DNA of 64,000 nucleotides from Sabethes cyaneus (Eukaryota > Arthropoda > Insecta > Diptera > Culicidae): the NCBI RefSeq assembly GCF_943734655.1, contig NC_071353.1, forward strand, positions 26,770,501-26,834,500, read 5' to 3'. Of the stretch, positions 57,274 to 64,000 are shown piece by piece. Positions within the stretch are counted from its first letter, which is position 1, and each line of letters starts with the position of its first letter. The notes under the pieces were generated by a model. It ran no database searches and had not been told where the DNA came from. It saw only the letters and a program-made list of their open reading frames with translations. Both the position numbers and the translations under genes were made by a program.

Positions 57274-57842
57274 TTCGCCCTGTTGCACTAGAGACGGAAA
57301 ACTGCGATTTTCAGTCAAAATTATTTTTTAGTTTCAAACTGATTCTAGATAATATTTATTACAAAAGAAATGTTTTAAACTCATATTTAGGATGATTTGG
57401 GGAATATGATTAAATGATTAAATTAAAATTAAATATGATTAAATATAAATATTTGCTTGACAAAAAAATTATCTTTTTCTCTGGGACTCTCCCATTTCTC
57501 TTGAACTCTCGCCAGATGCTAATAAATTGTAGTAACATAGGTAAGTAAATTTGTTGAAAGAATACTTAAAATATCGAAGGCTGGCTAAAAATATGACTAT
57601 TTTAAAATAAGTTGTTTTTGGAAAACGTCAATTTCTACGTTAGCTACGTTAAATCGTGTTTTGAACACACATAGAGCTTTACAGCGCACTGTACAAAACT
57701 GCGGCGACAAAAGTTGTTTTTTTAAATTAAAGTTTATGAGAATTTCATTTTTGTAATATGTAGCGTGATTTGTGTATTTTACACAACCATTATGCATGCT
57801 CAATTTTGGACATTTCTATTTGATTTTTTCGTAAATGTGATT
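57274..57842. other. Unassigned AT-rich DNA
   Basis: No gene or element ends recognised. It joins to unit U sequence across the TIR element at its left edge. Confidence 0.35.
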
Positions 57843-57998
57843 TTGGACACGTAAGGCCTGTCAGTTGTAAAAAAGAGGACGTAGTTCAAATTTTGGACAT
57901 AAAATGAGACGACGTTAAATCAAATTTTGTATGCAAAAAAACTGGACTTAAAACAAAACCACGAAAAATGAATGGGCGTAAAAAGAGATTCTGGTGTA
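57843..57998. mobile_element. Partial MITE related to 4979-5129
   Basis: The right end GTAAAAAGAGATTCTGGTG followed by TA matches the inverted left end of the MITE at 4981. The interior (GGACGTAGTTCAAATTTTGG, ATGAGACGACG) has the same style. The left end is not recognisable. Confidence 0.5.
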
Positions 57999-58130
57999 TT
58001 TCATTTTTAATAGGTTAAGATATCAGTTTTAAAATGATATACATCAATAATATTGACATCCGCGATAGCAATTTAATTTTTTGACTTTTTTTGACTTTTT
58101 TCAAACTTTTCAAATGGGAAACTACATGAA

Positions 58131-58176
58131 GGGTACCCCTTGAAAAAGACACCAACAAAGTGTCGAAACGTCGGGA
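58131..58176 (+). other. Possible degraded hammerhead-like motif
   Basis: GACAC (58148-58152) and GTGTC (58160-58164) can form a 5-bp stem around CAACAAA, followed directly by GAAACGTCGGG. A stem followed by GAAAC is the arrangement of hammerhead ribozyme cores reported in Penelope-like elements, but the preceding CTGANGA box is only CTTGAAAAA here, so cleavage activity is unlikely. A weaker relative (GGCTGAAAAAAGAC ... CCGAAACGTCC) lies at 5838-5867. Confidence 0.2.
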
Positions 58177-58329
58177 AAACATCAAACTTCAGACTTGATA
58201 AATTTCTCCGAAGACTACTCTGTCAAATATTAACAGTTACAATGGAATCCAGTCGATAAAAAACACAACATATTTAAAGATTTAATTTGTGAAATTTTAT
58301 TTACGGTAATTTTAGCCGCTACTTTAGAT

Positions 58330-58480
58330 ATGGAGCCCTTCTTATATGTGTTGGGACGAGGCAGTTTTGTTATTTTTTTTGGCGCGCTTCCCCAACACAG
58401 ACTTCAAGTTGGTCTAGGTCTAATTTTCAGGTGAACAAAATCTCGGGACGGGGAGATTGTTAAGAGAAGCAGATTTTCCG
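58330..58480 (+). repeat. Unit U, single diverged copy
   Basis: CTTCCCCAACACAGACTTCA followed by AGTTGGTCTAGGTCTAATTT corresponds to the units at 55690-55885. Confidence 0.5.
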
Positions 58481-61400
58481 TCTCTCTACTGCAGAGATGA
58501 GCAAACAGAAACCTGGTTACAACATAGCAAAACAAAGCATAGCCTTTTGAGGCCTTAACAACTCTTAGAGACTTAGCTGTCGACCAACTCTAACAAGTTT
58601 CTGCTGGCCGAAAAATGAATACATAAACAAGTTTGTTGGGCTACAATTGTATCTAGAAACAAACCTAATATTCGCACTACTTAACAAAATATGTAAGTAA
58701 AAATTTAAATGTTCTTGTAACACAACCTCTAGTCGTTTCGAACTTATAAATCCGAATAACGAATACCGGTTTTTCGACACTTAAAATTTCTGTCTTCGGT
58801 TGACAGGATAGGAGCAACCTTTTACAGAAAAGCGAAATTTTAAAACACTTGTCAACCAGTAGCTTAAGTTACCTTTGTCCATTTCGAAAACTCCATTAGT
58901 CGCAGCGCGGTATTTTGACAGCGGCTCCATAGTTAGACGCAGACGGTGAACAACTTTGCTCTAGCAAAGTCACTTCGTATGGCCAAACCTGCTGCACCCA
59001 GAAAAAGAAATATCTAGCCAGAGACATTTCGGTCTGACATCGACAAAGAAGCCCGATATAAACAACAGACATTCATCATCGGTATTAAAATTCTCGTTAA
59101 TTGATTTAAGCTGTTATTTTATCACCTCATTTCCTGTCGCTTCATTCGTCGTTCGGCGCGGAGGTTTCGGGGGAATGAGTAAATATTGCTCCGCAACCAA
59201 ATGCTACGGAATGAAAATGCCACAACCCGGTCGGCTGCTGCCATTCACATTCCGTTCACCAGACGATGCGACGATGGCATTCCAAATTTGTGGTTTTGCT
59301 ACTATGTTGTTTATGCTTGTACGCCTCCCGAACCACGCACGGGTGGTGATCATTAAACCTGGTGGAACCAGGCCGTCCGACCACACGCGCACTTGTCGCA
59401 CGTACGCACTTACACTTACACACGCAGCCACAACCCGTATACTATACATCCAGCAGCCATCCAACCGAACAGTGCCATCAATCAACATCCGAACCTGAAC
59501 CGAAACCGAAACCGAAAACGAGATGTCAAAAAAAAACAACACTGAAAAAAAAAACAAAAAAAAACGGGACCGATTAGATTGAAAGCGCACTCACGGAAAC
59601 GGCAACCGGCGTTGCTTGGCTGGATTATCATAGTCGGGGCCCCCCAAAATAACTAGTCACTAATTAATTGCCTTTCCCCAAATGGTAGTAGATGTGAGTG
59701 CAGCTGCGCTGCTGGCTGCCAACCATTGTTAATTACTGAAAATAGACAAATTACTTGTCAGGTTTTTTTTTGTCTTCTGCTGCCGTTTCTCCGGTTCGCT
59801 CTCTGTTGTTCCACGGGTTTTCCTATTTATCTTGCCCATCTTGGATGCAACTAAATTGTGTTCCAGAATGAGTGAGAGTAGGTACCCGCGCGGCATTTGG
59901 AAAGGAGTATTTTTCTGTGCCACAGTTGGGTTCGTGAGTAGCAGATGACTCAATTGACGGAGCAGGGCTGCTAGTTTGCCAGTGATCATTACTGTTACAA
60001 GTTCAGATTAATCTACATTTTAAACTTATATTTTGGCCCGAAACAAAATTCACCATAAATTTTGTAGTAGAAACATTGCGTTCACAACAGATTTATTGCG
60101 GACTTTGAAATTTGTGGTAAATTTATTGTAAAAGTGTAACAAATTGAACCCATGTAGACAACCTTAAGTCTACAATAAGCTTAATGGTATGGTTAACTTT
60201 TTTGACAATAAATTTTAAAGTTGTTACTGAATTTTGTATCCTTCTATTACAATAATTCTTATCTTCAAATTAAGTTTATTTTTTCCCGGGATGCTAATAC
60301 ATATTTAAATTGTTTAGTAAAAAAAACTACCGAAAGTTATCCCCTTCGGTAAATTTTCGATTTTATCGGCAGTAAAATAACGAATCAAATTAGCAACTCT
60401 GTGTCAAAAAATTCACTTTCGTATCCATGGCCTGACTGAGACTTCCACTTTCATACGGCAGAGCTAGTAACGGTCCATTAAGCTGACGGGGTTTGTAAAT
60501 TGAACGTATCACACTAGCAGACTCGACGTTTACTGGGTGTTACTTTTGCCAGCCCATGGTTGCTTGCTTTCTCCCGTTCAGGGTTCGCGCCTGGCTATGT
60601 ATTGCAACCCGCAACCATACTGCAAAACCGTCCACATATTGAAACATCTTAATTTATCGCCTGGCCGGGTTCAGTCGAGTCGAGTTGGTTTCAGCTGTCG
60701 AGCGGCATTTCGGTTCGGTTGCCGAAACCCTCCTGGTAGGCCTGGTAGGATGCAGCTCTAGCTGCTCCTAGCAATCAGCAAACCAGCAGGCAACATTTGC
60801 AAAATGAAGATCTCACAAATTTGTGAAAGTCCGACATCACGTCTTACTGCCGGCCCGGCCACCAGTCAGTAGTGTGTTGGGATGGTTCGAAAATTTGCCA
60901 GACGCTAGCCGGTTCCAGTGCGCACTGTTGCAAGTTCAATCTTATACGAGCCATAATTTTTGGGCGGAATCCTCTGGAGATTAAGACGCATTACGGTCCG
61001 GATAATGAAATTCCAGTCGTCTGCCGTTTGCATTTGAATTTGCTTTTCCAGTCGAACGAAGGACCGCGTAGCCAGAAAGGAATCCATGAGCTGAAGGGCC
61101 CGAAGCAGGAAAATATATCCGTCGAAATTTGCCAACCCAATGGAGGCAGGGGATTTTGCGGAACGTCATCGACGACGAATTGGACTACCGGATTTTCCGT
61201 TCATATTTTTTTTTCTTAGAACGAACGATTTTCGACAAGCTCCCTTAGGACTTGGAGGAAGGAAAGCAAACAGCAGTGAATCGTTTCCGATTTACACTCG
61301 AGCTAAAGTGGATATGTTTTTGAAGGATAAATATGCTCCGGTTTCCGGACGACAAAACTCTGGGTGAAATATTTCGTAGAAAAAATTACTGCACGTTTAG

Positions 61401-62814
61401 GTGGCAGTGGATACGAAATTTGAGTAAAATTGAGGAGAAAAAATAATTCCTGTTTGATATGCCTTGCTTTTCTCAATACCTGACTTTTCAAGCGTGCAGC
61501 TTTTTTTGTAGTTTTATTGTTGGTCTTTTAAACATGAGACTACTCAATGCTTCACTAGCAATTTACTTTCAACTATTAACCTTTACTGTAGTAAAATAAA
61601 TAATTACTCAATAAATGCAAACACAATAGCATTAAAAACTGGTTCCCTCATTTAAATTAATTAGAAGCAGCACACTGCCAGCCAGTCTCAACAGAAATCA
61701 ATTTGCTTGAAAAATCATTTCCATCTAAGCTGTTTCTCTGTCAAATTGAAACATTATCATCGTAACGTAGTAAATAATCGTAGGCTACCGTAGAAGGGCG
61801 CAGCACCTCCTTATTCCTACGTTCTTGCACAGCAAAGGCTTGTCCTGCTGTCGCCAGATAACAATAATAGGTTCTTACCACGTGTCCCGTCGCCGTCGTC
61901 GTCGCAACGAAAATGCACCGGCTGATACTAGGCACTAGGTACCGGGTCCCCTCGGTGGCAAAGATCAAACGAACTTTAATGAAACACAGATAGCCTATTA
62001 AAAGCAACTTCGTTGGGCCCAAAAACGGTACGCCGGTGTCTTTATTCCGTTGCTCCTTTTCCAAAGTGGCCGCCACGAAGATTGTGTGACATTTCTGTTT
62101 TGTGGCACACCTACCTACCTGAGCGGGAGCGAGGTCCCGTTGGTTCGTTGCGGAGGGTCCCCAGTGGTCTTGATTCTCGGTTTTTATTGGTGCACCGATA
62201 AAAAAAAGGAAAACGAAACCCTGCGCCTGCAAAGCGCAGCAGCCCAGTGAGTAAAAAGTTTTGTTATCTACTTTTGCTCCCACGTTAGCCACCGGTCCGT
62301 CGGTGCCGCCAGCTGGCCTCGGATGGAATGGGCCACGATTCGCGTCGTCGTCGTCGTCGTCGGCGACCATGTCAGACTGCAGCCAAAGATGCGACAGGAA
62401 AAGTTTTTTAATCTGCACTGAACGCGACCACCGCCGGCGACGCGAGTTTACCTTTTCGGAGGAAATTTCTTCTGTCGCGTTTTGGTTTCCATGGATGGAA
62501 GCGAAACTTTTGTTGGAAAAAGTCAATTAAAAGTCACCGGTTTGCTTTCTCCGGCTGTACATGCGCTGCGAGCATGAGCAGAACCGCTGCGTTCAATTAG
62601 CCGTGAATGATATTTCAATTTTGAGGAAAAGATCCATTTTATTTCGGTTACGAAACTCTTGCATTCGTGTACGGACATATTTGTCACATCGTTGGCTTGG
62701 AGATGGTTGATTCAATTTTAATTCTCCGGAGAAGCAATAATATTTACATGTCAAATGTTACAATTGGACTTGATAGTTGAAGCTTTGTAGCTCTTGTGTA
62801 GCATTAATGAAAAA
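58481..62814. other. Mostly single-copy, GC-rich from 59.1 kb
   Basis: No element ends or known domains seen. GC rises at 59160-59560 and 60480-62640. Small frames overlap on both strands. At 59460-59520 there is an AACCGAAACC-type repeat, and short CGT runs lie at about 61887-61905 and 62341-62363. One 261-codon frame is listed separately. Possible regulatory or untranslated DNA; inference only. Confidence 0.35.
61741..62526 (-). CDS. Unrecognised 261-codon frame, probably spurious
   Basis: This is the longest open frame in the window that is neither a repeat nor a transposon. It begins MTFSNKSFASIHGNQNATEE, has a basic patch (RRRRWSRS, about residues 29-36), an Asp run (about 56-61) produced by a CGT trinucleotide run in the DNA, and no signal peptide, membrane segment or domain that I can name. 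Opposing plus-strand frames of 62-89 codons overlap it. No TATA box, splice signals or neighbouring exons support it. I keep it only because its length stands out; chance in a GC-richer stretch is the likelier explanation. Confidence 0.12.
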   Translation of the reverse strand: MTFSNKSFASIHGNQNATEEISSEKVNSRRRRWSRSVQIKKLFLSHLWLQSDMVADDDDDDANRGPFHPRPAGGTDGPVANVGAKVDNKTFYSLGCCALQAQGFVFLFFIGAPIKTENQDHWGPSATNQRDLAPAQVGRCATKQKCHTIFVAATLEKEQRNKDTGVPFLGPTKLLLIGYLCFIKVRLIFATEGTRYLVPSISRCIFVATTTATGHVVRTYYCYLATAGQAFAVQERRNKEVLRPSTVAYDYLLRYDDNVSI

Positions 62815-64000
62815 TGAGGGAAATTCTTCGATTTCCTCAGACGTCGCATAATTCAAAAAGTCATAAATCAAACATTTTTTTAATGCCAAGAGAATCCAAT
62901 TCAAATCCTATCCAAATTCATCCCAAACCTAATCTAGATGATGATCCAAATCCAATGCGAATCTTAATTAAATCCAATGCAAAACTAATCAACATCCAAT
63001 CTGAAGTCGATCCAAATTAAAACCAATGTAAACCAAATTCAATTCTAAACCAATCCAAATACAGTGTATAGCAAATCTAAATCCTATTCCTGTCCTAATT
63101 CAATTTAAATGCCATTAAAATACTATCCAAATCCAATCCAAATATAGCTTAAATCTAATCCAAGTCCAATCCAAATCCTATCCAAACCTAATACAAATTC
63201 AATCCAAACTCAATATAAATGAAAATCAAAATTCAAAGCGAATCCAATTTAAATCAAATCCCATAAAAAACTAAACTAAACCCAATGTAAATTCGATCCA
63301 AAACAACTCGATATCAAATCCAACTCACATCCAATTCAATTCGTGTCAAAATTCATTCCCAATCCATTCAAAATCCAATCCAAATCCATGCCAACTACAT
63401 CTACATCCAATCCAAGTCCAATCGAAATCCCAGCTAAATAAAATTCAAATCCAATCGAAACCCGATCCAATCCAAGTTTAATCCGATCCAAATCCAATCC
63501 AAATCTAATCCAAATCTAATCAAAATCCCAATCTAAATCCAAATCCAATCGGGCTTCATTCCATATCCCATCCAAATCCAATCCAAATCTAATCCAAATC
63601 TAATCAAAATCCCAATCTAAATCCAAGTTAAATCCAAATCCAATCGGGCTTCATTCCATATCCCATCCAAATTCAATACAATCCAAATCCATTCCAAATC
63701 CATTCCAAATCCATTCCAAATCCATTCCAAATCCAATCCAACTCCATTTACATCCAATCTGAGCCCAATCGAGGTCCAATCTAAATCCAATTTAAATTCA
63801 ATCCACATCCAATCAACATCCCAATCTAAATCCAATCCAGTCCAAGTTAAATCCAAATCCAATCTGGTTTCATTCCATATCCGATCCAAATTCAATCCAA
63901 ATCCAATCGAAATCCATTTCAAATCCAATCCAAATCCAACCCAAAGCCAATTTAAATCCAATCGAAATTCAATCCGAATCCAAACCAAATCCAACCCAAA
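62815..64000. repeat. Degenerate AATCCA array, runs off window end
   Basis: About 1.15 kb of AATCCA/AAATCCAATCC words with AATCTA, ATTCAA and TATCC variants. A larger duplication is visible: the block around 63490-63570 (ATCCAAATCTAATCAAAATC ... CAATCGGGCTTCATTCCATA) recurs at 63580-63665 and, more weakly, near 63850-63900. The 125-codon minus-strand frame (Leu-Asp-Trp-Ile strings) is an artefact. Confidence 0.93.

Noticed and set aside
61303..61370. Small frames around 60.9-61.4 kb as exons
   Set aside because: Frames on opposite strands overlap, none shows a known domain, and no convincing splice-site pairs could be assigned.
63617..63994. Leu-Asp-Trp-Ile frame of 125 codons
   Set aside because: By-product of the AATCCA array.

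Overview
The window looks like transposon-rich, non-coding DNA from a mosquito-like dipteran. The case rests on the repeat content: two relics of a Tc1/mariner transposase with exactly 37 residues between the second and third catalytic acids (the DD37E type described from mosquitoes), several tRNA-derived SINEs, AP-endonuclease/RT-type and Jockey/I-type non-LTR relics, many short terminal-inverted-repeat (TIR) elements, and long dinucleotide and degenerate minisatellite arrays. I found no convincing host protein-coding gene, no bona fide tRNA or rRNA gene, and nothing prokaryotic. Family names such as R1, SINE-A, SINE-D, family C and unit U are labels used only here.

Layout. 1-5.2 kb: end of a 2-kb dispersed repeat (R1), SINE-A, a 400-bp CA array, a decayed non-LTR element (endonuclease then RT), and a TA-flanked MITE. 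5.9-7.4 kb: a TIR element packed with GTTAC motifs. 7.4-11.1 kb: mostly single-copy DNA with GC-richer islands. 11.1-15.4 kb: a MITE with 30-bp TIRs, a 1.1-kb CCATCCATC array, a SINE, a foldback and a DD37E transposase relic. 15.4-21 kb: mostly single-copy. 21.4-22.9 kb: a hAT element with an exact 8-bp target duplication. 23-25 kb: a repeat broken by a 291-bp MITE with a 9-bp duplication, then diverged tandem units. 25.1-27.2 kb and 34.2-36.2 kb: two nearly complete R1 copies. 29.1-30.8 kb: the best-preserved retrotransposon fragment, a 408-codon RT frame (minus strand) split from its C-terminal end by a 152-bp insertion. 36.3-40.6 kb: SINEs, an RT relic, a 650-bp insertion flanked by 20-bp direct repeats, and an element carrying eleven ~145-bp tandem units. 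41.4-43.9 kb: a GC-richer single-copy island. 44.9-50.4 kb: a degenerate 12-bp minisatellite split by an RT relic, a second DD37E relic, a SINE that itself carries a 1067-bp TIR element, and a SINE-derived palindrome. 50.5-58.5 kb: RT relics, SINE-A, family C, and a 1384-bp TIR element flanked by TA. 58.5-62.6 kb: GC-richer single-copy DNA. 62.8-64 kb: a degenerate AATCCA array running off the window.

The elements do not form a pathway. The informative structure is their nesting order, which gives relative ages of insertion. Single-copy GC-richer islands between the repeats could be introns or regulatory DNA of a gene outside the window; that is inference only. Several TIR elements have clear ends and target duplications but no recognisable transposase, and these are the best candidates for undescribed families.
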